DNA from: Crambe crambe
Lineage: Eukaryota; Porifera; Demospongiae; Poecilosclerida; Crambeidae
DNA: 64,000 nt
Assembly (NCBI GenBank): GCA_963924555.1
Contig: OZ004582.1
Span: 9,023,927-9,087,926 of the forward strand
Direction of reading: 5' to 3'
The notes under the pieces are model-generated. The model was given only the letters and a program-made list of their open reading frames with translations. It was not told the DNA's origin and searched no databases. The first letter of the stretch is position 1; the number at the start of each line of letters is the position of its first letter. A program made the translations under genes and the position numbers. Below are positions 12,376 through 24,000 of this stretch, one piece after another.

Positions 12376-12598
12376 CATTATTACTGTATGTAGACTGTAA
12401 GATGATTGGATACCATTATCAATGTAAACATGGTAGTGAACTCTATAGTTGTCAGTAGATTTCTGGTTGAATTCTGTACTAAATAGATGTAGCTATATTA
12501 TAAGCTATTGGTGTTACTTACAAAGAATGGAGATTAGCTATCTATGGGATCTCTGATTGAATTCTGAGTGGCTATGAAATGAGTAGCTCGCTACGTTT
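12376..12598. other. 3' flank of transporter copy 3
   Basis: AT-rich sequence after the stop, no exon seen. Probably the 3' UTR and spacer. Confidence 0.35.
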
Positions 12599-13777
12599 GG
12601 GGTGTCTGAATTCACTGGACTGGACTACTGGACAGAATGGACTACTGGACTCATATTAAATTATTTTTTGTGACATTGCCACTTAAAAAAAATACCGGAA
12701 GTTAATCTATAATTGAGTCAGTCACATTAGTAATTTATTTAACACTAGAAGTGGTAGTCTCGTACATGCCACAGATCCTGGTAATACGTAGAAGTGCATA
12801 TCAAAGAGTAATGCAGTAGTTACTTCAGCTACAGTAATTTGTGTCTACCACTAGAAGTGCACATACCTCTGAATGACACTTGTTGTCTTGCACAAAAAAT
12901 GGTAAGGCCATAACTAGATGAAGATTTTTGCTGCTTAGCAAATAAATTTTTAGTCACTCCCTCCATTCCACTTCTCTCCCTCCCCAGTAGTCCAGTCACC
13001 AGTGGCTGATGTAGGGGAATTTCATGACTTCAAATGAATGTACCATTAAGTTGTGCATGCTAAAAGTAACATTGGTCCAGCCAGCGAAAGGGAGGGGTCC
13101 AATTCTGCCTATCCTATGGCCATGGGTGAAGGTGGGTGTATCCCTAGGGACCTGGAGCCCCCCCCCCCCCCCCCCCCCCCCCGTATCAGCCTGTGTCCAA
13201 CTGGTAGCAAATTTGGCTAGCTCTTATAAGCAGCAAACATATCTTCATCTACGTAGTAGATTCTATGGGCCTTAACCATTTAGTCCATTCCAGCAGTCCA
13301 GTCCAGTAGTCCATTCCAGCAGTCCATTCCAGCAGTCCAGTCCAGTAGTCCATTCCAGCAGTCCATTCCAGCAGTCCAGTCCAGTAGTCCATTCCAGCAG
13401 TCCATTCCAGCAGTCCAGTCCAGCAGTCCAGTCCAGCAGTCCATTCCAGCAGTCCAGTCCAGTAGTCCATTCCAGCAGTCCAGTCCAGTAGTCCATTCCA
13501 GCAGTCCAGTCCAGTAGTCCATTCCAGCAGTCCATTCCAGCAGTCCAGTCCAGCAGTCCATTCCAGCAGTCCAGTCCAGTAGTCCATTCCAGCAGTCCAT
13601 TCCAGCAGTCCATTCCAGCAGTCCAGTCCAGTAGTCCATTCCAGCAGTCCATTCCAGCAGTCCAGTCCAGCAGTCCATTCCAGCAGTCCAGTCCAGTAGT
13701 CCATTCCAGCAGTCCAGTCCAGTAGTCCATTCCAGCAGTCCAGTCCAGTAGTCCAGTCCAGTGAATTCAGACACCCC
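12599..13777. mobile_element. 1.18-kb foldback/hAT-like element with minisatellite in its right arm
   Basis: The left end (12599-12633) and the right end (13743-13777) are inverse copies over about 35 bp starting GGGGTGTCTGAATTCACTGG. The flanks CTACGTTT (12591-12598) and CTACTTTT (13778-13785) match 7 of 8 bases, like an aged 8-bp target duplication. The left arm holds only two or three of the GGACTACTGGA units, while the right arm holds about 37. The interior (12660-13280) has no convincing ORF but contains a poly-C run near 13160-13182. Non-autonomous. The hAT assignment rests only on the 8-bp duplication. Confidence 0.65.
13281..13763. repeat. 13-bp minisatellite, about 37 units
   Basis: Tandem units of the form CAGYAGTCCANTC with two alternating variants (AGTCCATTC and AGTCCAGTC) and C/T exchange in CAG(C/T)AG. 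Because 13 is not divisible by 3 and no unit contains a stop on the minus strand, all three minus frames stay open and give the same 13-residue peptide period. The long minus-strand ORFs are therefore repeat artefacts. Confidence 0.9.
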
Positions 13778-13785
13778 CTACTTTT

Positions 13786-15602
13786 GCATTTCTGAGATTT
13801 CTATGTAGATTGTCAACTCTCAAATTACACAATTCATACGTAGATGAGCACAAGACTCATTGACAAGGATAAACATTGCAGTAGCAAGTACCCTAGCAAG
13901 TACCCTACTTGGAGAGCCAAGTAGTATATATAGCTACAGCTACATACATAGTTAATGATCACAAAGAGCAGAGTTAATTGGTGAGCGAAGCGAGCCACTC
14001 TCTGGTCATGTCAACGGGAGCTCGAGATATTATAAATTATTTATTCTTACAGACCACGCCCACTAGTACATTTCCCCCATACAGCCTCCTGTGTATGCAG
14101 CTGCCACAATCACTACAATATCTAAAGCTTAGTCCAATAAGTCAAAGTACAAATGACTTTCACCAACTGCTTCGCTCGCCGATGTTACACGAACATACCC
14201 TAGTTATGTGGGATTTTTGGTTGAATTCTGAGTTGCTATGTAATTCCCAAACTATCATCACTTGCTATTAAAGTATAGTAAAAGTCCTAAACCTCCACTG
14301 ATAGTGATAGTCTAAAAAAGAAGTTAGCAAGCTATAGCTATGTGGAACACTCATAGTAGTGATACCGGGCTATTTTTAAAAATACTATGAAACTATAAAT
14401 TCATTTCTTAAAAAAATTAAGCTCTCTTTCCTCAGCCAGATAAACTTTATCCGATCGAAATCCATCCAGTAGAAGCAGAGATACGTAACATTTTACAATT
14501 GAAATTGTACAGGAACATTTTACTTTCTTTTAATTAAAAAAACGGCACCTTTCCAATTAGGTTAAAGGTCATAATGGCTAATAGTACTGCAATCTTTTGC
14601 TCGTATCTTAGGATCTACTGGATGGATTTTCTTCAAACAAAGTTCATATGGAAGAGTATGAAAGTGAGTATAGAACTAAGGGTAAATTAAAAAAAAAGGC
14701 CATGTAGTCTGGACTACACCAGACTAGTAGAAACTGTTGTACAATCGTTAATTTGTCCTAGAGTCTGTCCCTGTTCTGAATGTACACAACATTGACAAAG
14801 TTAGGAACTTGAGTAGGCCTACCCTCCCCATCTAAAACGTGTTTTGGTTGCTCATTTCAAATTTACTGTATTATGGCTTTGCTATATTTTAGAATTTGTG
14901 GCATTAAACCTGCAATTTCTGCTTCCAAGCTTTGCAGTGGACAGTGATTGATGTTCAAAGTCATGTACAGGATCTGAGAGCTTTGCTGTTATTAAGGAAT
15001 TCAGACTGCAGCATTAATCAACTATGACTCCACAGCCAGAACTGATTTGTGTTGTTCAGAGATTGATTCAGAATTCAAACCTTTTTCACAACTTTTATTT
15101 TACATTAAAATGTGTACTATGGGGGTGAGGGGGGTTAGGCTATTCACCTGAGGCAGCACAGATTCAAATTTAGCGGGAAAGGGTTGAGGTTGTGAACTTT
15201 GACCTATCAGTTATATAAGTTGAATGCCTTATCCTTCTTGCGTGCCTTCTTTTCCGCTTGATGCAAGAAGTTATCCAAGGTACCAGAATCAGTTTTTGAT
15301 GAAGTTTCCAAAAAATATGGTTTCATGACCTATTCAAGCATTATATCATAAGAAAATCGAAATTTAAATATGTTTTTGAACATCAAATCTAATTTTAGCA
15401 CTATATCTAAAAGAAACTGTCACAGTTAGATTCTCTAGAATATTAGGATTCTGTTGATATGCTTTTCTTCTGAATTTCTTTGGATCTAGACCTTCGCAGC
15501 CAGGTTATATCTTGGTCACTTTTGGTGCCGTCCTGCAGTATTATCTTTACGTATAAAAAATTGACCCCGCCCACCATAGCATCCGGTATCACTACTCATA
15601 GC
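13786..15602. other. intergenic, no gene recognised
   Basis: AT-rich sequence before transporter copy 4. It contains a gagcgaagcgagc phrase near 13982 and its inverse (cttcgctcgc) near 14170, which may bound a small element of about 190 bp. An ORF at 13978-14271 covers this and shows no family similarity that I recognise. The open frame upstream of 15603 (from 15480) continues into exon 1 of copy 4 but is not supported by the paralogues. Confidence 0.4.
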
Positions 15603-18600
15603 ATGGGGGTGTCTAAAGAGAAGAGGAATGGAGACACAATTTCACTACAAACTTTATCATCATCGTCGTCGTCGTCATCATCATCTCTCCTGCAAAGGTC
15701 ACACTCGTCTTCACAATCAGCTCTGCCACTTGAAGAAGAGCAACAGTCATCTTCCCCTACTGAAACTACTGAAGGAGAAGCCGAGTCCACAAAGCACAGG
15801 AGAAAGGACATTATCACAATCATAATCTTCTTTATCACTAAAATGATGGCCAGTATTGCCTACTCTTTGATGTTACCATTCTTTCCAGAAGAGGTAACCA
15901 TCAGGAAGATTAGTTAATGCAATTTTAGTGGGATAACTTTATTGTTCCAGGCTAGGGACAAGGGAACCACTCCTTTTGTTATTGGTCTGATTATTGGTGC
16001 AGCTCCATTGTCAGTGACTGTCCTGTCACCTGTGATCGGCATGGTGGTAAGTAGCTAGCTGAATTTCACTGTATAATAATGCGCCAATCCACCAATCCCT
16101 GCACAAAAATGTGTCCAATGAACTGCAGTGAACTGTATAGTAATGACTAATTTTCAGTTTAACTTGATTGGAGTGAGACCACTTGTGTTCTTGGGATTAC
16201 TGCTGATTGGCACTTCATACACACTTCTGGCGTAAGTTAACTAAATATTAATGACTGAAGCCTGCTTATTGACTATCATATTATACAATTAGTTTCGTAA
16301 CCTTCATTCCTGTCACCTGGCTCTTCATCCTGGTAGCTTTCCTGCTGCGAACAGTTGAAGGATGTGGGTCAGCCATGTTTACAACAGCCATCCTCACACT
16401 GATGCCTGCACTCTTCCCAAAGCATATGGGGACCTTAGTAGTAAGTAGCTTGAAAAAACCATGAACCTCAGTTAGCCATTTCCTGTATCTATGTCCCATA
16501 CCACATAGGAATTGGTTCCAGGTAGCTATCATAGACACATTCACTTTTTCATATCATGACTGGTAGACAATATAGGCCAGAAATTTGGTGTGGAGATAGT
16601 CCAACCAGTTTATGGAACATTAAAGCTACCTGGACTGTCTATTTGCATTCCAAATTTTTTTATATCTCTCAATTTTGAACAAACTTACAAATACAAAGAA
16701 AACTCATTGACAGAATTGAGAAAATACCTAGCTACGTACCTTGGTAACTTCTTTCTTTTTTTAGGGTCTAGTAAACATGGCTGGAACAGTTGGTTATGGG
16801 TTGGGATTTCCAGTAGGAGGAGCTTTGTATGAAGTAAGTAAATGCTAATTAGCACTCTAGCTCTTGACACAGGTGTAGGAAACATTTTTTTTTTAATTTC
16901 ATTTAAATTGCTAACACATAACAGCATGCCTGATAATTATTGAACTCATACATAGCTTGGAGGTTTCCAACTACCATTCATTGCTATTGGAGTGTCAATA
17001 CTGATACTGATAATACCATGTCTTCTATTGCTGAAAAAATCAGGTAAGTAAGGTAGCTAGCTATAAGGCTTAACATACATATAGAGTAGCTTAATAATTA
17101 CGTATGATAGATATATGTGTGACAGTTCCACATACTATCCCATTTTAATCAGCTGGCTTGACAAAAATGATTACTCGTTAATAATGACATGATTCCAAAC
17201 TTAAGATATGTAACTATATGAAAATGTGGTAGCTAGCTATCTGCACACCAAATTAAGCTATTATAAAGTATGAAGCTAAGTGGCCCCTAATGTTGATAGC
17301 TACCTATGAAACTATCACATAGACATTGAGAGGTGACAGGCTCTAGATTAGTTGTTGTTTTTTTCCTTCAAATTTTCTTGCAGATACCAAGAAGAAACAA
17401 AAGCAACTCCCTATTAGAGGAATGTTCTGGATTATAACTGATGCAATAATTATCCTTCTATGTTAGAGCTAAGACAGTCATAATTATTATAATTAGCTGC
17501 CATGCACTCACTGGTCATCTCTTTTCACAGTAATTAACTCTGTCTTGGGTATTGGAAGCTTGTGTTTCATGCAACCAGCACTGGAAACATATTTCATAAG
17601 ACATGTGAGTAAAAATAATTTTTGTTGCAGAGTTTATGATTTTTTTCTTTTTTTTTTTGTGTGCAGTTTGGGTTGAACCCGGCACTTATTGGTATGACGA
17701 TTTTTATAAGTTCTCTATCCTATCTCTTGGTGTCACTTCCCATAGGATTAGTCACAGACAAACTGGTATGGTTGTAAACTAAACAGTGATTCAAAAACAG
17801 TAGCTAGCTATAACTATTGCTATTATTTTATGTCAATCCTGAGTGTTGTTGTTGTTATTATTGTTGTTGTTTTTAATATAGGGACATCATAGGTACTTCT
17901 CTGTCTGTGGAACGGCATTAATTGCATTTTCTATATAATAGTATCCATTCCATACTTTACAGGAGTCCCGTAAGTTAAAACTACTTTCTAAAGAGGGTTA
18001 GAAATAATGGTTACTCCTTCTGAGGCATTCCAATTAGCTATGTATATATCATTTTTCTGAATCACCACAGGCAATATTGGTGTTTTGCAGTGGGATTTAT
18101 TGTCAATGGAATTGGAAGTGCTCTTGCAACAATGACCATCTATCCTGATATGATCAACCAAGTCAAGTATGTTAAAGTGGCAGGGAATTTGAACCCATTG
18201 TAGCTATGCACAGCTGCATGCCATAGGAGAGGGCCTTAGCTACTGTACTTTGCTTCAATACTGCATGCAGTAAATATTACGATAGCTAACTCTATGACGC
18301 ACGTACAGGAAAAGTACCAAAGTTGAAATAGAACAGGAAGTGTTTGGTCCATTCATCTCTGGACTGGTATCCTCTTCAATTTTCTTTGGGCGAGTAAACA
18401 AACTTACATATTTAAGATAATTATGCTTGATTGAATTATTTTTGTAGTGAATTCATTGGGAATTTCATCGGAGGCATTCTTGAGCAGTTTTTATCTCTGC
18501 CTCTCTCAGCATTACTGTTTTCAGAAATGATGTTGGCCCAGGTACAACTGCATGATAGCTAGTCTACACATTCTCAGTATTCAGTTCTAATTGCTGTTGT

Positions 18601-18682
18601 TATTTAACCACAGGGAATTTTGCTTCTGGCCATCAGTCTTATTGAACACTACACAATTAAGCAAAGAACCCGATTAAGATAA
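15603..18682 (+). pseudogene. SLC18B1-like transporter, copy 4, with 1-base frameshift in exon 10
   Basis: Exons 15603-15893, 15951-16046, 16158-16231, 16293-16440, 16765-16833, 16956-17043, 17384-17461, 17531-17604, 17667-17765, 17882-17969, 18071-18166, 18309-18389, 18448-18541, 18614-18682. Thirteen exons are intact and in the family phases. Exon 10 is 88 nt where copies 3 and 5 have 89 and copies 1-2 have 92, and the lost base (within about 17917-17940) brings TAA TAG into frame in the TM9-10 region. The donor after exon 12 is GC (18390-18391) instead of GT. Everything else, including MGVSKEKR, a nine-Ser run and SLLQRSHSS, is like copy 3. Either a young pseudogene, a truncated product of about 310 residues, or a single-base sequence error. 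Confidence 0.7.
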
Positions 18683-18792
18683 TATCATGTACGTATGTAA
18701 ATGGATATAACTAAATGGATATAACTACTTGTTTTTTAAGTTAACTGTATGCTTATATGAAACTGTATTAGACATCATTGTTATACACTAGT
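18683..18792. other. 3' flank of transporter copy 4
   Basis: AT-rich, with a duplicated aaatggatataactaa phrase. No exon seen. Confidence 0.3.
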
Positions 18793-19790
18793 AAAAAAAA
18801 CACACACAAACGTTTTGACTACTTTACAGTAGCTAGTCATCATCAGTGCAAATGATTTGAATGATACAAAATAAACAAACAAATTAGGCCCCTGAGGATG
18901 GCAGTATGAGTACAAATATTTACAGGAAAAAGACACATACAAATAAATATCTTTCATTTGATTCCCATTATCCCATGGCTCACAAAAATGCAGTAGCAAG
19001 AACTCTTTTTCATAGGGCAAAGATGGTAGCTATGTAGCTAGTTCTCTTCCTGAAAGAGTCGCTGAAGAAGTACACATAACAAAAACATTAAGAGAGAATG
19101 GGTATCCTTCATCGGTCATTACAAAGAATAATAGAACTCACCCAAAATTACCTAAACCATCACAAGAAGTAGATAAACCAGCAGCAACAGTTATATTACC
19201 ATATATAGGAAATACATCTGAGAGCATTAAAAGAGTCTTAGCATCGTTGAACATCAGAACATGTTTCAAACCTCATAGAGTTATTGGTCCATCCAAAGGA
19301 TTTTATTCAGGACAACCAGAAGAAAGGGGTGGTTTATAGCATTCCATGCGAGGATTGTGATAAGTGTTTACGTGGGACAAACAGGACGAACATTGGAACA
19401 CAGAGTGAAAGAACATAAGAGAGCCTTGTGTTTGTTAGATGATAACATTTCTGCAGTTGCAGAGCATAGCATCAAACACGAACACAGGATAAATGCTAAA
19501 GTGGTAGCAAAGAAAAATCTAACACATCAGAGATATTTTTTTGGAATCTTGGTTCATAAGAAGCCAGAGAGCAATCATGAACAGGGATGATGGTGCATTG
19601 CCAATAGTTTGATATAGTCAGCTAGCTAGCTATCACTATGACCCAAGGGTACTTACTTGTAAGATGTTAAAGCTGTATCATAGCAACCTCCTTCAGGGGC
19701 CTAATTTGTTTGTTTATTTCTGTATCATTCAAATCATTCGCACTGATGATGACTACTGTAAAGTAGTCGAAACGTTTGTGTTTTTTTTTT
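18793..19790 (+). mobile_element. degraded Penelope-like retroelement with inverted terminal repeats and GIY-YIG remnant
   Basis: About 100-bp ends (18793-18896 and 19688-19790) are inverse copies, sharing the complement pair of caggggcctaatttgtttg and the hairpin gactac...gtagtc. Between them, 19190-19330 encodes a conserved linker (KRVLASLNIRTCF ... GPSKGFYSG) and 19357-19590 a GIY-YIG-type segment (YVGQTGRTLEHRVKEHKRA, then EHSIKHEHRI). A stop near 19338 and a frame change at about 19370 (CDKC read in one frame, YVGQTGR in the next) show decay. No reverse transcriptase palm was found, so this is a 5'-truncated copy. Penelope-like elements are known to carry GIY-YIG endonucleases; assignment is by those motifs and the inverted ends. 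Confidence 0.65.
19743..19775 (+). ncRNA. hammerhead-ribozyme-like motif in the right repeat of the Penelope-like element
   Basis: CTGATGA (19743-19749), one T, a perfect 6-bp stem GACTAC/GTAGTC (19751-19756 with 19763-19768) around a TGTAAA loop, then GAAAC (19769-19773). This is the order of a hammerhead core: CUGAUGA, stem II, GAAA. The single extra T before stem II departs from the canonical core. The inverted copy on the minus strand at the left end (18811-18849) has CAAAAC in place of CGAAAC and an altered stem, so it looks inactive. Hammerheads are established in Penelope-like elements; activity here is inferred. Confidence 0.45.
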
Positions 19791-20556
19791 GCCTCGGCAC
19801 CGAAGTGCCGAGGCGCAGTGCTGGAAGCGACTATGATCGGCGATGGTGGTACGTTTCACGCGCACGCGCAATGATGCACGATGATGCGTATCGAGCACGT
19901 GCATTAATTTAGCTCTGGCTAGCTAGACAAAGTACTAAGGACAAACAGACAGGCTCAGCTCAGGCTCGCAGTTACTACGCGATAACTCTAGTACTGATGA
20001 TTCTTGGCCGTCTTTGCCAACAAATCAAGCCCATTATCACATGCAGAGAACTGACTAAAAGACAGCAGTGAACAAAAACAACAGAGATTGACAAGGTACA
20101 CGAACTAGTGCTTCGTTTGAAGTGTCAAAGAGAGAGCCATGGTGAAGGAGAATCTCAGAACTAAGACTTTGAGGCTTCCAAACAATGAGAGAATCCAGTA
20201 CACATACTTCAATCAAGCTATGCTGAGAATAACCATTAAACGACAGTTGAACAGCAAGAATAGTGTGTAAATACTAATCTTACTACAATGTTGCTCAGTG
20301 TGCTTTATTTGGAACTCTCCACAGAAAAGAAGCTGAGAGAAATATTTTGGCAACATTTTGTGGAAACATTTGACCCCACAACCCCCCACCCTTTTCATTA
20401 ATTATGCCCATGAGTGTTCAGCCAATCATCCTTGTAGGACTGGTTTCAAGCCGGTGATCCTCAGTGTATCTTTATCGTCTCTTATATACCACTGTCACGT
20501 CGTATTCACTATAAAGCATTTAAAATTAAATAGAGGTTGCACTTAAGTGCCGAGGC
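19791..20556. mobile_element. 766-bp TIR element abutting the Penelope-like element
   Basis: The left end GCCTCGGCACCGAAGTGC (19791-19808) and the complement of the right end, GCCTCGGCACTTAAGTGC (20539-20556), match at 16 of 18 bases. The left end continues into a perfect local hairpin (GCCTCGGCAC with GTGCCGAGGC). No transposase ORF; non-autonomous. No clear target-site duplication, and the left boundary touches the T run that ends the retroelement. Confidence 0.6.
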
Positions 20557-21029
20557 ATTCCTAGTCTTTTTAAAAGACTAACTTGTTAATATTTGACTAG
20601 CGTATAGTTTGAATATACAATATCTAATGCAATTCCTAATCACACAAAGCAAATGAAACTGTATTGATAGCTAAGGGCAAGATGGGATTACGTATGTAAA
20701 AGGCTAGTATGTCCGTCTGTTGGTTTGTTTGTCTATTTGTATGTATGTATGTATGTATGTATGTATGTATGGAACTATTTTTATCTACTAAAAAAAGGAT
20801 AAGACCTTTAATACAGCTAAAAAACATTTCTGTGAAATGAACGTACAGATGACCATTGCTTAAAAAAGTAAGCAAACAAGGGTAGGGACGGTGAAGGAAA
20901 TTTCTTTTCATTGTTAGTGACAGTTTAAGTAGCTAAATTTAAATAATGTCAGCTATAAATCCACGACCATGACCTTTCTTGAAATGAATTCCAAGTAGCT
21001 AACTATGGCTAGCTAACTCACTGATAATT
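20557..21029. other. spacer upstream of transporter copy 5
   Basis: Contains a (GTAT)n microsatellite at about 20739-20770. Positions 20814-20925 (tttctgtgaaatgaacgta, gatgaccattgct, agtaagcaaacaag, tttcttttcattgtt) recur as a direct repeat downstream of copy 5 at 25683-25770 and 26050-26075. No exon seen. Confidence 0.5.
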
Positions 21030-24000
21030 ATGTCTAGCAAGAAAAGGAATTCGAGTGAAGGAGATAATGAAAACCATATTTCATTACTAAATATGTCTGC
21101 ATCTCTCTTACAAAAGACTCAATCGTCTTCACTGTCAGCTCTGCCACTAGAGAAACTACAGTCATCTTCTCCTACCACAACTGCTCAAGAAAAGGCTAAG
21201 GAGTCTTCATCTACTAAATCCACAAGGCAGAAAATTAAAGATGTGTTCGCACTTGTGGTCTGCTGTATAGCAATAACTTTCGTAAATGCTGCCTACTCTT
21301 TGCTGGGTCCATTCTTTCCAGATGAGGTATGTAGCTACGCACACTAGATGTCCAATCTAATGACCATCTGCATGATTACTTGGGGATTTTTTTGCCCATT
21401 ATTAGCTAGCTCTACATGATAACAATTAGCAGCCTTTCTCCTAAAATTCGGTGCAGACATAAGCTATTATGGAGTGGCTGCATGACAGTTTAATTAAAAT
21501 AGAACTGAGATGAGCTAGCTAGCAATGTTTGTTTCTTGCAGGCTAAAAAGAAAGGAGTCACTCCTTTTACTACTGGCTTCATTATTGGTGAAGTGGCACT
21601 AATTGTTGCAATTCTTTCCCCCATTGCCGGCATGATAGTAAGCCATATTATTATTAAGCAAACTGTTAATCAATATTATTCTCACTAGTTTCACTTAATT
21701 GGAGCAAGACTGATGGTGTTCTTGGGATTACTACTAATTGGTACTTCATATATACTCCTTGCGTAAGGACCCTCTTGAACTAGAAAAAAAATCAGATATC
21801 TTCCATGCACCATGCATGGTTTAAAAATAGCTATCAATGACCAGCAGTTACTTCTACGTGCTTTGCATGCATGCATGATAAATATTGATTTCATATAGTT
21901 TTATTGTCTTCATTCCTATCACCTGGCTCTTCATTCTGGTAACTATCCTGCTGCGTTTCCTTGAGGGTGTTGGCTCAGCTTTTTTTATAACTGCATGCAC
22001 TGCATTTCTACCTGCTCTTTTCCCGAATAATGTGGGTACCATTATGGTAAGGAAATAGCTATAGTTTTCTTGCAAGTTGCAATTAATTGCATGGACTCCG
22101 ATAATTATAAATACCGTATAGCGCGATATTTTCGTGGGTAAAATTTTTGTGGATTCCGTGGTTTTGAAAAATTAATACACAAGAATAAGGATTGTTCACA
22201 CATCAATATTTTGCAAAACCACGAAAATTTTGACCCACGAAAAAATTTCGCTATAAGGTAACCATGTATTGCTATAGTTGTAGCTAATGAGGACAAAAAT
22301 TAATTCTTGCATTGCAATAAAGATCCCATAACTTAGGGCATAAACTTAGTTAATTCATGGAGCTTGATTTCTGCAGGGTCTAATAAACATGGTTGCAGGA
22401 GCTGGATTTGCCTTGGGATATCCATTAGGAGGAGCCTTGTATGAAGTATGTGTTATTACATAAAACCCCTACTTGTCCTCCTGATGGCCACTGGCTTACC
22501 TTGTCTTTTTGCCATTGTTCGTTCAATGCCACTAAAAATTAATTACATGCACAAGCCAAAATAAGTCACTAACCCCGCCCATGCAGCTCAGTTCAATGAA
22601 GTATAAAAATGCCCCACATTAGCTACAATGGTATACATAGTTACCTATGCTACAAGACTTGAGTATAATTTTCCAAAGTTCAGAAGAACCAAGATTGATT
22701 CTATTCTGAGATCTGGCTCGCAGTTGCTACGTATATAGCTGTATAATTATAATGTTGGTGGTATATTATGATAAGATTATACTCACAGCTTGGAGGTTTT
22801 CAATTACCTTTCATTTCTGTTGGAATTTTAATACTGGTGATGGCGGCACCGTGTGTTTTATTGCTGAGGAAAGCAGGTAGGAGCTGTAGATAGCTATAGG
22901 TTACTAGGTTGAAAGTTGTTTATTTTTGTTTGTCCCATTCTTAAACAGATGTCAAGAAGATGAAGCCACTTCCCATTAGGAGCATGTGCAGTATTATATC
23001 AGATCCAATCTCCATTATTTTATGTATGAATGTGGGGGTATGCATTATGAGAGCAACAAAGTTCACAGTAGCTACATTTATTTAGTTTTCAACATAGTCA
23101 TGGGTATAGCATCTCTTGGTTTCTTCCAGCCCTCATTGGAACCATACTTAGTGGATATAGTAAGTCAATCATTTCTTTTGAATTCACTTCCCCATCATAA
23201 TTATATTTTGGTTTTAGTTTGGCTTAAATCCTGGACTTGTTTCCATGACAATGTTCATAGGGACTCTATTTTTTGTTCTTGCAACACTTCCTACAGGAGC
23301 AATCTCAGATAAAGTGGTAAGAGTTAAAGAGTTCAATTTTACATTGAGAATATCAGTTTAACATCACTTATTCAGCTGTGGTGATCACAAATTTTACATG
23401 CTAAATGGACCCATGCACTGCAAATGCTATAATTATGATTATGATAGCTATATCATTTTTTCAGGGTCACCGGAGGTACTTCTCTGTCATTGGAATGGCG
23501 ATTATCTTCATTGGCTGCATCTTACTCTCAATTCCATACTTCACTGGAATTCCGTGAGTTAATCAGAGAGTATAAGAATGGATGGAGACTTATTATGCAT
23601 ATCTTCTTATGACACCACAGGCAATATTGGTATTTCCCTGTTTCATTCATAATAATTGATGTAGGAGCTGCAATTGGGACAGTTACTATCTTCCCCGACA
23701 TGAGCAAGCAAGTTAGGTATGCGGGTTCAGTAGCCAGGATTTGAAGTGATAATCTGCTGTCTAGACTCCTGTTTGTTGCTCTCCTCACCAGCCTAGGCTT
23801 ACTCAAGTCTCTGGCACCCTTGCTTGTTGCTATATAACTTAGGCTCACTGCAGTGCTACAATCTCTGGCACCTTGCTTGTTTTCTCTTTGCTATATAGCT
23901 TAGGCTCACTGCAGTGCTACAATCTCTGGCACTTATTTGTTGCTCTCTTTGCTATTATAGCTTGCAGTGCTAGTTCTCTCTTCACGTCCTGTTTGTGATT

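Noticed and set aside
13249..13774. Three long minus-strand Trp-rich ORFs
   Set aside because: All are frames of the 13-bp minisatellite.
15480..15602. N-terminal extension of transporter copy 4
   Set aside because: The in-frame upstream ATG is not supported by copy 3, which starts at the same MGVSKEKR, and the extra residues have no family counterpart.
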